From NCBI RefSeq assembly GCF_039530285.1, contig NZ_BAAAOK010000001.1, positions 124,001 through 188,000 on the forward strand: DNA of 64,000 bases, in the 5' to 3' direction. The notes under the pieces are model-generated. The model made no database searches. It was not told where the DNA came from and worked only from the letters and a program-made list of their open reading frames with translations. A program made the position numbers and the translations under genes. This document shows, in pieces, positions 7,737 to 16,279 of the stretch; the stretch's first letter is position 1, and each line of letters begins with the position of its first letter. The DNA is from Actinomadura_C alba. GTDB taxonomy: Bacteria; Actinomycetota; Actinomycetes; Streptosporangiales; Streptosporangiaceae.

Positions 7737-8824
7737 CGCCACCACCGCTGGGCCCGGTGCGGTTCCGCGAGCTCTTCCCGGCGCTTCGTTCCACCGTCTG
7801 GCTCGACACACCCGGTAGCCCGCCCGGCGCGCTGCCGGTGACGGAGGCCCTGCGCGACACCCTGACGGCCTGGTCGTCCGGCGAGTTCGACTGGACCGCC
7901 TGGGACGGCGCCGCCGCCGACGCTCGTACCCGTTTCGCCGGGTTCGCCGGGGTGGATCCGGCGACGGTGTCGACACTCGGTTCGCTGGCCGAGGCGGCCG
8001 CGACCGTCGCCGCTTCGCTGCCGCCCGGTCGGATCGTGGTTCCGGCTCAGGACTTCCGCAGCAACCTCTTCCCGTGGTCGGTGCACCACGAGCTGGTGGC
8101 CGTACCCCCACGCGATGGGGCAACGCGGATCGAGGACCTCATCGGGGCCCTGGACGAGGGCGTCTCGCTGCTCGCGGTCAGCGAGGTGACCAGCCGGGAA
8201 GGACAGCGGCTCGACCTCGCCGCACTGCGCGCCGCCACCGACCGGGTGGGCGCACGGCTGTTCGTCGACCTGACGCAGTCGCTCGGCGCCCTGCGGTTCG
8301 ACGCGGCCACGATCCGTCCCGACTACTTCGCCGTGCACGGTTACAAGTGGATGCTGTGCCCGCGCGGTGCGGCCTGGCTCGTCACCCGGCCCGACCGCCT
8401 CGACGAGTTGCGACCACTGGCACCGAGCTGGCGGTCGACGAGCCCGCCGTACGGGTACTTCGGCGCGGCGGGCCTCGCGACCGACGCCGGCCGGTGCGAC
8501 GCCTCACCCGCCTGGTTCTCCTGGATCGGTGCGTGCGAGGCCCTGCGGCTGCTCGGCTCACTCGACGCCGGCGACGTCGAACGGCACTGCGTCGGCCTCG
8601 CCCGGCAGCTCACCGAGCAGGCTCGGGGGCTCGGCCTACGACGAGTGGTGGACGGGCCCGACTCCCACATCGCGGTGTTCCACACCGACCAGGCCGAGCG
8701 GATCGCCGGGCGGCTGCGCGAACACCGCGTACGCGCCACGGCCCTGGGAGACCGGGTCCGGTTCGGCTTCCACTACTTCAACGACGAAGCCGACGTCTCG
8801 GCGACCGTACGAGCCCTCGCCTGA
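7733..8824 (+). CDS. Aminotransferase class V-fold PLP enzyme
   Basis: This is a 363-residue fold-type I PLP enzyme of the class V (cysteine desulfurase/kynureninase-like) group. VDLTQSLGAL carries the Asp that pairs with the PLP pyridine, and VHGYKWMLCPRG carries the Schiff-base lysine. The N-terminal segment FPALRSTVWLDTPGSPP is typical of the family. The specific substrate cannot be told. Start 7733 overlaps the RidA stop by four bases. Linking a Rid protein with a PLP enzyme fits known Rid biology, in which enamine/imine intermediates are produced and removed. Confidence 0.85.
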   Translation: MTPPPLGPVRFRELFPALRSTVWLDTPGSPPGALPVTEALRDTLTAWSSGEFDWTAWDGAAADARTRFAGFAGVDPATVSTLGSLAEAAATVAASLPPGRIVVPAQDFRSNLFPWSVHHELVAVPPRDGATRIEDLIGALDEGVSLLAVSEVTSREGQRLDLAALRAATDRVGARLFVDLTQSLGALRFDAATIRPDYFAVHGYKWMLCPRGAAWLVTRPDRLDELRPLAPSWRSTSPPYGYFGAAGLATDAGRCDASPAWFSWIGACEALRLLGSLDAGDVERHCVGLARQLTEQARGLGLRRVVDGPDSHIAVFHTDQAERIAGRLREHRVRATALGDRVRFGFHYFNDEADVSATVRALA

Positions 8825-8872
8825 ACGATCGGGCCATCCTTTGGTCGGCGGCCGGGATTGCACGGGCCTATA

Positions 8873-8902
8873 CCTAGAACTACTATGCATTGCAGTTCTA
8901 GG
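8873..8902. promoter_or_regulatory. Long palindromic operator upstream of padR
   Basis: CCTAGAACT at 8873-8881 is mirrored exactly by AGTTCTAGG at 8894-8902. The 12-base spacer contains ATGCAT centred on the dyad (8885-8890). It ends 13 bases before the PadR start codon, the expected position for an autoregulatory PadR operator that would also control the cotranscribed membrane gene. Confidence 0.7.
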
Positions 8903-8915
8903 GTTAGGCGGCCAG

Positions 8916-9290
8916 ATGCATATCACCAAAGATCTCGTCGCGGCCTCGGCGACGCCGCTCGTGCTGGGGATCCTCGCGGAAGGCGAGAGCTACGGCTACG
9001 CGATCCTCAAGCAGGTCAACGAACTGTCGGGCGGGCAGCTGGAGTGGACCGACGGCCTGCTGTACCCGTTGCTGCACCGCCTGGAGCGGCTTGGTCACGT
9101 CGAGTCGGCCTGGGAGGTCCCGCCCGGAGGACGCCGCCGCAAGTACTACCGCATCACCGACCAGGGCCGGGCCGAGCTCGCCGAGCAGCGCCGCCAGTGG
9201 GCCGCGGTCGTCGACGCCCTGCGGGGCGTCTGGAACACGACACAGTCCATCAAGCCGATCACGGCACCGGCATGGGAGGCGGGACGATGA
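8916..9290 (+). CDS. PadR-family transcriptional regulator
   Basis: This is a 124-residue PadR-type winged-helix repressor. The N terminus (TPLVLGILAEGESYGYAIL), the wHTH (ELSGGQLEWTDGLLYPLLHRLER) and the wing (GGRRRKYYRITDQGRAELA) are diagnostic. The short C-terminal helix serves dimerisation. The start at 8916 sits just after the palindrome described separately. Its stop overlaps the start of the permease-prefix membrane protein (ATGA). PadR genes are often paired with such DUF1700/permease-prefix partners, and the regulator probably represses its own operon until a ligand, often a small lipophilic or toxic compound, binds. Confidence 0.9.
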   Translation: MHITKDLVAASATPLVLGILAEGESYGYAILKQVNELSGGQLEWTDGLLYPLLHRLERLGHVESAWEVPPGGRRRKYYRITDQGRAELAEQRRQWAAVVDALRGVWNTTQSIKPITAPAWEAGR

Positions 9291-10657
9291 CCGTCGCCCG
9301 CAACAACGATCTGGAGGCTCAGATCGCCGAGTGGCGGGCCTACATGCACCGCCGCCGGGAGCTGCACCGCACCGACGCAGAGGAGCTGGAAGACCATCTT
9401 CGCAGCCGGATCACCGAGCTGACCGAGGCGGGCCTGCGAGCCGACGAGGCCTTCCTCATCGCCGTCAAACGCATGGGCAGCCTCGATGAGCTGTCACGGG
9501 AGTTCGCTCGCGAGCATTCCGAACGGCTGTGGAAGCAGCTCGTGCTGCCCGGGGAGCCGGACGCGCCCACCGCCGCCCGTTCCCGTCGTGAGCTGCCTGT
9601 CATGGTGCTCTGCGCAGCCGTCGCGGCGCTCGCGATCAAGGTGCCGAGCTGGTTCGGGTTCGACATGTCAGACGACGATGGCGGCTTCTACGCGCGAAAC
9701 CTCAGCCTTTTCGCGCTGCCGGCACTGGCCGCCTACTTCGTGTGGCAACGCCGGGTCGGTCCTCGCGTCATCGGGGTGCTCGCGTTGCCGTTCATTCTCG
9801 GCGCGGTCATCGCGAACGCGTATCCGCTGGCCGACGACTCGCAGTCCATGGCGCTCACGGCGATCCACCTGCCGCTCGCGCTGTGGCTGGTCGTCGGCGT
9901 CGCCTATGTGGGCGGTGACTGGCGTTCAGACCGGCGGCGAATGGACTTCATCCGGTTCACCGGGGAGTGGCTGATCTACTTCAGCCTCCTTGGAATGGGT
10001 GGCGGCGTGCTCACGGCCTTCACGGTCGGCACCTTCAACGCCATCGGCCTTGACGCCGAGGGATTCGTCCAATCTTGGCTACTGCCCTGCGGCGCCATGG
10101 CCGCGGTCATCGTGTCGGCATGGCTGGTGGAGGCGAAGCAGAGCGTCATCGAGAACATGGCCCCGGTGCTGACCCGCGTCTTCACGCCGCTTTTCGCGGC
10201 AACCCTGCTGGCCTTCCTGGTCGCCATCGCCTGGACCACCAACGGCGTCGACGTCGAGCGCGATGCGCTCATACTCTTCGACCTGCTGCTCGTCGTCGTG
10301 CTGGGTCTGCTGTTGTACGCCATCTCCGCCCGTGACCTCACGGCCCGGCCCGGTCTTTTCGACCGCCTGCAGCTCGCGCTCGTCGTCAGCGCTTTGATCA
10401 TCGACGGCATAGTGCTGCTGGCGATCACCGGCCGGATCACCGAATGGGGCTTCACCCCCAACAAGACCGCGGCATTGGGCGAGAATGTCATCCTGCTCAC
10501 CAACCTGGCGTGGTCGGCATGGCTGTTCCTCGGCTTCGTGCGTGGCCGCATGCCTTTCGCCCGCCTGGAACACTGGCAGACCCGCTACATGATCGTGTAT
10601 GCCGTCTGGGCATGGACGGTCGTCCTCGCCTTCCCGCCCGTGTTCGACTTCGCCTGA
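9287..10657 (+). CDS. Permease-prefix-domain multi-span membrane protein
   Basis: This is a 456-residue protein. Residues ~1-85 form the charged helical permease-prefix domain (LEAQIAEWRAYMHRRREL, then EELEDHLRSRI and RMGSLDELSREF) that precedes the membrane part in many PadR-linked proteins. It is followed by roughly 10 membrane segments from about residue 105 to the C terminus. No transporter family motif is evident. The start overlaps the padR stop by four bases, so the pair is one translationally coupled operon. The function is unknown, with envelope-stress or transport roles conceivable. Confidence 0.8.
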   Translation: MTVARNNDLEAQIAEWRAYMHRRRELHRTDAEELEDHLRSRITELTEAGLRADEAFLIAVKRMGSLDELSREFAREHSERLWKQLVLPGEPDAPTAARSRRELPVMVLCAAVAALAIKVPSWFGFDMSDDDGGFYARNLSLFALPALAAYFVWQRRVGPRVIGVLALPFILGAVIANAYPLADDSQSMALTAIHLPLALWLVVGVAYVGGDWRSDRRRMDFIRFTGEWLIYFSLLGMGGGVLTAFTVGTFNAIGLDAEGFVQSWLLPCGAMAAVIVSAWLVEAKQSVIENMAPVLTRVFTPLFAATLLAFLVAIAWTTNGVDVERDALILFDLLLVVVLGLLLYAISARDLTARPGLFDRLQLALVVSALIIDGIVLLAITGRITEWGFTPNKTAALGENVILLTNLAWSAWLFLGFVRGRMPFARLEHWQTRYMIVYAVWAWTVVLAFPPVFDFA

Positions 10658-10706
10658 GCCGAATCCGGCGCCCCCGGCCACATGGCCGAGGAGTCCAAGC
10701 GACAAC

Positions 10707-11171
10707 TCACCGTACTGCGGTGTTCCGCTCGGCGAGGCGGTGTCTGAGACCTCGCCGCATGCGTGCTGAGGCTCCCGGCAACGCGGCCAGGCCCTGCACC
10801 TCCTCGGGCGTGAGCTCGGGCCGGCCGGCGAGCGCGAGCACGGCCGCGAAAGGGCGGCTCACCGACGTCCTGAGCCGGGCCTCGACCTCGCCGAGCACAC
10901 CGAGCAGGACCGCGCGATCAGCCTTGGGATGCTCCGCTATCAGCAGGAGGAGCCGACCGTCGTTCCATGGGCTGTCGCGCTTCGAACAGAGTTCCCCGAG
11001 CACATCCACGGGCGTGCTGGGATTGGTGGCGAGAACCTGCCAGACGAACGAATACGGACACTGAGCGAGGTGACGCAGGACATCCGCACCGACGCCCTGG
11101 TCCGCGGCCAGGTCGCGGTAGTCCGCAGGGGTGTGCATATGTCGGAGCGCCTCGAGATCCATGCCTCCCAT
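10707..11171 (-). CDS. Hypothetical protein with LRV-like helical repeats
   Basis: This ~154-residue protein has repeated segments of the kind LATNPSTPVDVLGEL and LAGRPELTPEEV, resembling leucine-rich-repeat-variant helices used for protein binding. Possible starts are 11171, 11162 (MDLEALRHM) and an upstream ATG at 11204. None has an ideally spaced ribosome site, although GGGAGG precedes 11162 closely. It lies between the PadR operon and the aldehyde dehydrogenase, convergent with the former. The function is not known. Confidence 0.55.
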   Translation of the reverse strand: MGGMDLEALRHMHTPADYRDLAADQGVGADVLRHLAQCPYSFVWQVLATNPSTPVDVLGELCSKRDSPWNDGRLLLLIAEHPKADRAVLLGVLGEVEARLRTSVSRPFAAVLALAGRPELTPEEVQGLAALPGASARMRRGLRHRLAERNTAVR

Positions 11172-11270
11172 TCTCGACGGCCTGGCGCGCAGGGCAACGG
11201 CCATCGAGTTCCGTGCCGGCCAGGCGAACGGCCGGCACGGAACCTCGGGGAAGGTCCTCTCTGGGTCCGT

Positions 11271-12809
11271 TCAGCTCGGCTGGAGGGTGTAGGTGAGGAA
11301 GTTGCCGGGCAGCCGCTCCCCCGGTGCCCCTTCGGTGACGGCCCGCACGAGCAGCTCTCCGCCGACGAAGGCACCGTGCCACGAGGCGCCGAGGCCACCG
11401 AAGATCTCCTCACGGTCACCACGAGAGCGTGCGCCGTTGACCCCGAGCTTGAACGCACGGACATGCGAGCCGAGCCGGCGTGCGGTCGCCTCGTCGTCGC
11501 ACGAGATCGTCGCGACGAGCGCGCCGTTGGAGGCGTTCATCGCCGCGAGCAGCTCGGCCTCGGTGTCGACCAGCACGACCGTGTCGACAGGGCCGAACGG
11601 CTCGGCGTGGTGCAGCGGCGACGACGGCGGCGGCGCCAGGATGGTGACCGGGGCGAGGTAGGCGGAGGTGTCCTGACCGGGCAGGAACCGCCCGTCCGAC
11701 CGCGAGCCGCGGTAGAGCGGCACGCCGCCCTTGGTGATGGCCTCGTCGACCAGGTCGCCGAGTTCCTTGGCCTTGGCATCGTTGATCAGCGGCCCGAAGT
11801 CGAGGTCGGGCAGCGGGTCCTCAGAGTTCTCGACGGCGAGCGGGTGGCCGAACCGCACCTCTTTCACCGCGGCCAGGTAGGTCTCCAGGAACCGGTCGAA
11901 CAGCGAGCGCTGCACGACGAACCTCGGATAGGCGGTGCACCGCTGCTTGGCGTAGTCGAAGGTCTTGCGGATCTGCCGGCCGAGCAGATCCCAGTCGGCG
12001 TACTCCCAGACCCCCCACGTGTTGAGGCCCTCCTGCTCGAGAACGTGCCGCTTGCCGAGGTCGGCCACGGCCGCGGCGACCTGGGCTCCCGCGTCCCGGC
12101 CGCCGACGAAGGAGACGCACCCGACTTCCGGCGCCCGTACGAGCGCCGCCGACAGCTCCCGGCCGGCGCCGCTGACCAGCGTGATCGGCAGGCCCTCCCG
12201 TACGGCGAGGGCGGAGGCCAGAGTGAGGCAGGCCAGCCCGCCGTCGGTCGGCGTCTTCGCGATGGCCGCGTTGCCCGCCAGGACCTGGACGAGCATGGCG
12301 TGCATGAGCACGCTCATCGGATAGTTCCAGCTGGCGATGTTGCTCACCGGCCCGTCCAGCGGGCCACGGCCCTCGACCATGCGGTCGATCTCCTCGACGT
12401 ACCAGCGCACCCCGTCGATCGCCCGGTCGACGTCGGCGGTCGCGAGCCGCCATGGCTTGCCGATCTCCCACACGAGCAGGAGCGACAGCAGGTCACGGTG
12501 CTCGGTGAGCGCGTCGAGCACCGCACTCACCCGCGCCTTGCGGTCGGCGAGGGGAACCTGTCCCCACTCCCGGTGCCGGTCGAGTGAGGCCCGTACGGCG
12601 GCCGCCGCCTGGTCGGCGGACAGCATCGGCGGCCCCGCTATGGGGGTGCCGTCGATCGGCGAGGTCGCCGGCACCGGATCACCGTTCCGGTGCCAGCGTC
12701 CGCCCCAGAGGTTGGACACCCGGTCGTCGTCGAACGCCTCGGGCGCGACGGCCAGGCAGCGGGTGTAGGCGTTGTCCCAGGAGGTCCCCGGCTTGATCAT
12801 ATAGCCCAT
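11271..12809 (-). CDS. Aldehyde dehydrogenase superfamily protein of the glyoxylate/oxalate locus
   Basis: This 512-residue ALDH-fold enzyme has the substrate-binding Asn-like segment SNIASWNYPMS, the NAD-site SFVGGRDAG, the general-base glutamate in VLEQEGLN and the catalytic cysteine in KQRCTAYPR. The usual ELGGKN is altered to EQEGLN, so it is a divergent subfamily. It is the last gene of the sucCD-hyi-glxR-gcl operon but has its own ATAC-N-GTAT element directly upstream. Context suggests oxidation of glyoxylate, tartronate semialdehyde or glycolaldehyde, or acyl-CoA reduction in reverse. The substrate is inferred, not shown. An internal ATG at 12800 is an alternative start. Confidence 0.85.
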   Translation of the reverse strand: MGYMIKPGTSWDNAYTRCLAVAPEAFDDDRVSNLWGGRWHRNGDPVPATSPIDGTPIAGPPMLSADQAAAAVRASLDRHREWGQVPLADRKARVSAVLDALTEHRDLLSLLLVWEIGKPWRLATADVDRAIDGVRWYVEEIDRMVEGRGPLDGPVSNIASWNYPMSVLMHAMLVQVLAGNAAIAKTPTDGGLACLTLASALAVREGLPITLVSGAGRELSAALVRAPEVGCVSFVGGRDAGAQVAAAVADLGKRHVLEQEGLNTWGVWEYADWDLLGRQIRKTFDYAKQRCTAYPRFVVQRSLFDRFLETYLAAVKEVRFGHPLAVENSEDPLPDLDFGPLINDAKAKELGDLVDEAITKGGVPLYRGSRSDGRFLPGQDTSAYLAPVTILAPPPSSPLHHAEPFGPVDTVVLVDTEAELLAAMNASNGALVATISCDDEATARRLGSHVRAFKLGVNGARSRGDREEIFGGLGASWHGAFVGGELLVRAVTEGAPGERLPGNFLTYTLQPS

Positions 12810-12819
12810 GACGATCTCC

Positions 12820-12832
12820 GCATACTGTATGC
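12820..12832. promoter_or_regulatory. Candidate GntR operator upstream of the aldehyde dehydrogenase
   Basis: GCATACTGTATGC is a 13-base palindrome about a single central base (ATAC-T-GTAT core at 12822-12830), 11 bases ahead of the ALDH start. The same core recurs in front of sucC/oxc, gntR and moeA/panE. It suggests that the ALDH gene also has a local promoter under the locus regulator. Confidence 0.65.
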
Positions 12833-12854
12833 AATGCAGGGGTATAAAAAATGA

Positions 12855-14576
12855 TCAGTCGGCGAGCGGCGCGAGTTCGGGCACCGGCTCGAATTCCTTG
12901 ATCGCGTCTAGCGACGGGCCCATCGCCGCGTTGGCCTCCCGCTCCACCATGACCTCGACGAGCACCGGCAGCCGGACGCGCTCGCTCTCCTCGTCGGCCC
13001 ACCGCAGGGCCGCGGCGATCTCCTCCGGACGCTCGACGCGCCGCGCCGGGCACCCGAAGGCGTCCATGACCTTCACGTGGTCGATGCCGCCCTCGCCGTA
13101 GTGCAGGTCCACGGCGAAGTTCATGCCGTACGGGATCTCGGCCTGGCGGATCAGCCCGAGGTACTCGTTGTTGATCATGACGATGACGAACGGGATGTTG
13201 TACTGCGCCGCGACCGCGATCTCCTCCATGAGGAACTGGAAGGAGTAGTCGCCGACCACGGCCACGACCTTGCGCTCGGGGTACGCGCACTTCACCCCCA
13301 TCGCCGCGGGGATCTCCCACCCGAGCGGGCCGGCCTGGCCGCAGACCAGGTAGCGGCGGGGCAGGAACGTCTCCTGGAACTGGCCGGACCAGATCTGGTA
13401 GAGCCCGATGGCGGTGACGAACGTGGTGTCCCGCTCGAAGACCTCGTTGATCTCCCGGAAGACGCGCGGGGGCTTGATCGGCGTCTCGTCGAAGTCGTCG
13501 CGCCGTCGCAGCGTGCTCCGGAGCTCGCCGACCCGGGCGGTCCACTCTCCGGCGCCCCGGGCGCGAGTGAGGGCGTGCGCCTGGCCCAGCATGGCGGCCA
13601 GCGTGGGGCGGGCGTGCCCGACGATGCCGATCTCGGGCTCGAACACCTTGCCGATCTGGGTCGGTTCGATGTCGACGTGGATGAACTTGCGGCCCCGGCG
13701 GTAGGTCGCCAGGTCACCGGTGTGCCGGTCGCCGAAGCGCGCGCCGACCGCGAGAACGAGGTCGGACTCCAGGAACGCCGCGTTCCCCCACCGGGTCTGT
13801 GTCTGCAGGCCGGCCATGCCCGCGAAAAGCGGGTGGTCTTCGGGGAACGCGCCCTTGCCCATCAGGGTGACCTGAACGGGGACCTGCAGATACTCCGCCA
13901 GCGACCGGAGCTCCTCGGCGGCGTCGGCGACGATCACTCCGCCGCCGGCCAGGATGATCGGACGCTCGGCGCGGAGCAGCATGTCCACCGCCGCGCGCAC
14001 CGGCTCGAGCCGTGGGTCCGGGACCTCCACGGCGAGCGGGCCGTCGAGCTCGGGGGCGTAGAAGCAGTCACCACGCTGCACGTCCACCGGCAGGTCGATG
14101 AGGACGGGACCCGGCCGGCCCGACCGCGCGATGCGGAAGGCCTCGCGGAACACCCACGGTGCCTGGGCCGGCTCCTTCAGCTGGACGGCCCACTTGCAGA
14201 CCGGCTTGGCGATCTCAACGATGTCGACCGCCTGGAACGACTCCTGGTGCAGCTTCGCCCGCTCGGCCTGCCCGGTGATACAGATGATCGGGATGGAGTC
14301 GGCGAGCGCCGTGTAGAGGCCCGTGATCATGTTGGTACCGGCCGGCCCCGAGGTGCCGATGCAGACTCCGACGTTGCCGGTGACCCGCGCCCAGCCGTCC
14401 GCGGCGTGGGTACCGCCCTCTTCGTGCCGCACCGTGATGTGCCGGATCGGGCTCGTACGCAGCGCGGAGTACAGAGGCAGGATCGCCGCTCCGGGAATGC
14501 CGAAGACGGTGTCGACGCCCTCCGACTCCAGCACCCTGACGACGGCCTCCATACAGGGGATTCTGTTCACGCTCAC
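12855..14576 (-). CDS. gcl: Glyoxylate carboligase (tartronate-semialdehyde synthase)
   Basis: This 573-residue ThDP enzyme condenses two glyoxylate to tartronate semialdehyde plus CO2. Similarity to E. coli Gcl runs end to end as recalled: FGIPGAAILPLYSAL, CIGTSGPAGTNMITGLYTALADSIPI, HIDIEPTQIGKV, NCGQAGPLGW-like CGQAGPLGWEIP, the ThDP motif GDYSFQF...NN and the terminal EREANAAMG. Position 52 is Glu (RHEEGG), the usual ThDP-activating residue, whereas E. coli Gcl has Val51 there. GTG start 14576 overlaps the glxR stop (GTGA) with AGGAG immediately upstream. Neighbours hyi and glxR complete the glycerate pathway. Confidence 0.93.
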   Translation of the reverse strand: MSVNRIPCMEAVVRVLESEGVDTVFGIPGAAILPLYSALRTSPIRHITVRHEEGGTHAADGWARVTGNVGVCIGTSGPAGTNMITGLYTALADSIPIICITGQAERAKLHQESFQAVDIVEIAKPVCKWAVQLKEPAQAPWVFREAFRIARSGRPGPVLIDLPVDVQRGDCFYAPELDGPLAVEVPDPRLEPVRAAVDMLLRAERPIILAGGGVIVADAAEELRSLAEYLQVPVQVTLMGKGAFPEDHPLFAGMAGLQTQTRWGNAAFLESDLVLAVGARFGDRHTGDLATYRRGRKFIHVDIEPTQIGKVFEPEIGIVGHARPTLAAMLGQAHALTRARGAGEWTARVGELRSTLRRRDDFDETPIKPPRVFREINEVFERDTTFVTAIGLYQIWSGQFQETFLPRRYLVCGQAGPLGWEIPAAMGVKCAYPERKVVAVVGDYSFQFLMEEIAVAAQYNIPFVIVMINNEYLGLIRQAEIPYGMNFAVDLHYGEGGIDHVKVMDAFGCPARRVERPEEIAAALRWADEESERVRLPVLVEVMVEREANAAMGPSLDAIKEFEPVPELAPLAD

Positions 14577-15460
14577 TCCTTCACCGGCGCGCGGCCGGAC
14601 AGGTTCTCGATCACTTTGAGCAGGGCCGAGTGGTCGAGTGCCCCGTGCCCCTGGCTGCGCGCCGCGGCCACGAGCTGAGCGACCAACCCGGTCATCGGAA
14701 GGGCCACTTCGGCGTCCCGGGCCGCCGCGACGGCGATGCCCATGTCCTTGTGGTGCAGGTCGATGCGGAACCCGGGGGCGAACCGCCGCTCGGCCATCGA
14801 CTCCCGCTTGAGCTCGAGGATGCGGCTGCCGGCCAGGCCTCCGGCGAGGACGTCGAGGCCGGTCTTGCCGTCCAGGCCGGACGCCTCCAGCAGGACCAGC
14901 GCCTCCGCGACCAGCGCGTAGGTGCCGCCGACCACCAGTTGGTTGGCGGCCTTCACGGTCTGTCCGGCACCGGCCGGACCGACGAGGACGACGGTGGCGC
15001 CCAGGACCTCGAACAGCGGACGGGCCTCCTCGAAGTCCCCCTCCAGGCCACCGACCATGATCGACAGTCGGCCTTCGATGGCGCCGGGCTCGCCGCCGCT
15101 CACGGGCGCGTCGAGCGTGCGTACGCCCTTCACCGCCGCGGCGTGGGCCAGCCGGCGCGCCGTCTCGGGCCGCACCGTGCTCATGTCGATGTAGAGGGCC
15201 CCGGGTTTGGCGTGCTCCAGCACACCGCCCTCACCGAGCGCCACCGCCTCGACGTCCGGAGAGTCCGGCAGCATCGTGATGATGACGTCGGCGGTCGCCG
15301 CGTCGGCCGCGTCGGCCGCAGCGCGGCCGCCGGCCGCCACCAGTTGGTCGACCCGGGCCTGGCCCAGGTCGTATCCGAGGACGGTATGACCGGCTCGCAC
15401 CAGGTTGGCGGCCATCGGGCCGCCCATGATGCCGAGGCCGATGAATCCGATGGTCGTCAT
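14573..15460 (-). CDS. glxR: Tartronate-semialdehyde reductase (2-hydroxy-3-oxopropionate reductase)
   Basis: This is a 295-residue beta-hydroxyacid dehydrogenase. It has the Rossmann motif GFIGLGIMGGPMAANL, the substrate motif DAPVSGGEPGA and the catalytic lysine in GQTVKAANQL. It reduces tartronate semialdehyde to D-glycerate with NAD(P)H. It lies between hyi (ATGA overlap) and gcl (GTGA overlap), the classic glyoxylate-to-glycerate gene order, so assignment within the family is well supported by context. Confidence 0.92.
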   Translation of the reverse strand: MTTIGFIGLGIMGGPMAANLVRAGHTVLGYDLGQARVDQLVAAGGRAAADAADAATADVIITMLPDSPDVEAVALGEGGVLEHAKPGALYIDMSTVRPETARRLAHAAAVKGVRTLDAPVSGGEPGAIEGRLSIMVGGLEGDFEEARPLFEVLGATVVLVGPAGAGQTVKAANQLVVGGTYALVAEALVLLEASGLDGKTGLDVLAGGLAGSRILELKRESMAERRFAPGFRIDLHHKDMGIAVAAARDAEVALPMTGLVAQLVAAARSQGHGALDHSALLKVIENLSGRAPVKE

Positions 15461-16278
15461 GCGTTCTCCTCAATGCGACGCGCGGCCTGAAGCCAGGCGA
15501 AGCTGTCGGCGCTCGGCCCCACGGGCCTGTATTCGAGACCGACGTGACCCGGGTAACCGGAGGCGTCGAGGGCGTCGAGCACGGAGGCGTAGGGGATCTC
15601 GCCCGTGCCCGGCTGACCTCTCCCCGGGGCGTCGGCGATCTGGACGTGCCCGAAACGGCCGGCGTGCCGTTCGATGACGGCGAAGGGGTCCTCCCCCATC
15701 CGGGCCAGGTGGTAGAGGTCGGCGAGAAAGGCGACATTGTCGACGCGGGCCTCCTCGCGGACCCGATCGATGATGTGGAGCGCCGCACCCGTGGAGGTGA
15801 TCGGATACTCCGGGCTCTCGTAAGAGTTGAGCGCCTCCACGACGACCGTCGCGCCGCACCGCCGTGCGGCCTTCGCGGCGACGCCGAGGTTGGCGACGCC
15901 GAGTTCCTCCTGGGCATGGATGTCCAGGTCCGGGACCCGGTTGCCGAACAACGCGTTCAGCACGCGGCAGCCGGTCGCCTCGGCGATCCCGACGACGACG
16001 TCGATGTTGTCGCAGAACCGGGCGGAGCCGTCCGGCCTCGACAGCAACCCACGTTCGCCGGCCGCCATGTCGCCGGCGTCGAAGTTCAGGCCGACGAGCC
16101 GGACGCCGGCGTCGGAGAGCGCCCGGAGCAGCGCGTCGACCTCGCGGTCCCCGGGAACCGGCACGCCGAACGGCCACCACAGCTCCACCGCGTCGAACCC
16201 CGCCGCGCGCGCCGCGGCGGGCCGCTCCAGCAAGGGCAACTCGGTGAACAGGATGGAAAGGTTGATGTCGAAGCGCAT
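15457..16278 (-). CDS. hyi: Hydroxypyruvate isomerase
   Basis: This is a 273-residue TIM-barrel enzyme of the AP-endonuclease-2/xylose-isomerase-like family. Family marks are the N terminus with NLSILFTELPLLER, GFDAVELWWPFG, VVVEALNSYESPEY (the metal-ligand glutamate), FLADLYHLARMGEDP, GHVQIADAPGRGQPGTGEI and GLEYRP. It interconverts hydroxypyruvate and tartronate semialdehyde. It overlaps glxR by four bases and starts one base after the carbonic anhydrase gene, so translation is tightly coupled. Confidence 0.92.
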   Translation of the reverse strand: MRFDINLSILFTELPLLERPAAARAAGFDAVELWWPFGVPVPGDREVDALLRALSDAGVRLVGLNFDAGDMAAGERGLLSRPDGSARFCDNIDVVVGIAEATGCRVLNALFGNRVPDLDIHAQEELGVANLGVAAKAARRCGATVVVEALNSYESPEYPITSTGAALHIIDRVREEARVDNVAFLADLYHLARMGEDPFAVIERHAGRFGHVQIADAPGRGQPGTGEIPYASVLDALDASGYPGHVGLEYRPVGPSADSFAWLQAARRIEENA

Positions 16279-16279
16279 C

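Noticed and set aside
10929..12587. 552-codon plus-strand open frame opposite the aldehyde dehydrogenase
   Set aside because: It is an antisense shadow of the ALDH gene; composition is Arg/Asp/Gly-rich without domain features.
13077..14678. 533-codon plus-strand open frame opposite gcl
   Set aside because: It covers gcl and the end of glxR antisense with no recognisable motif or ribosome site; the minus strand encodes conserved enzymes.
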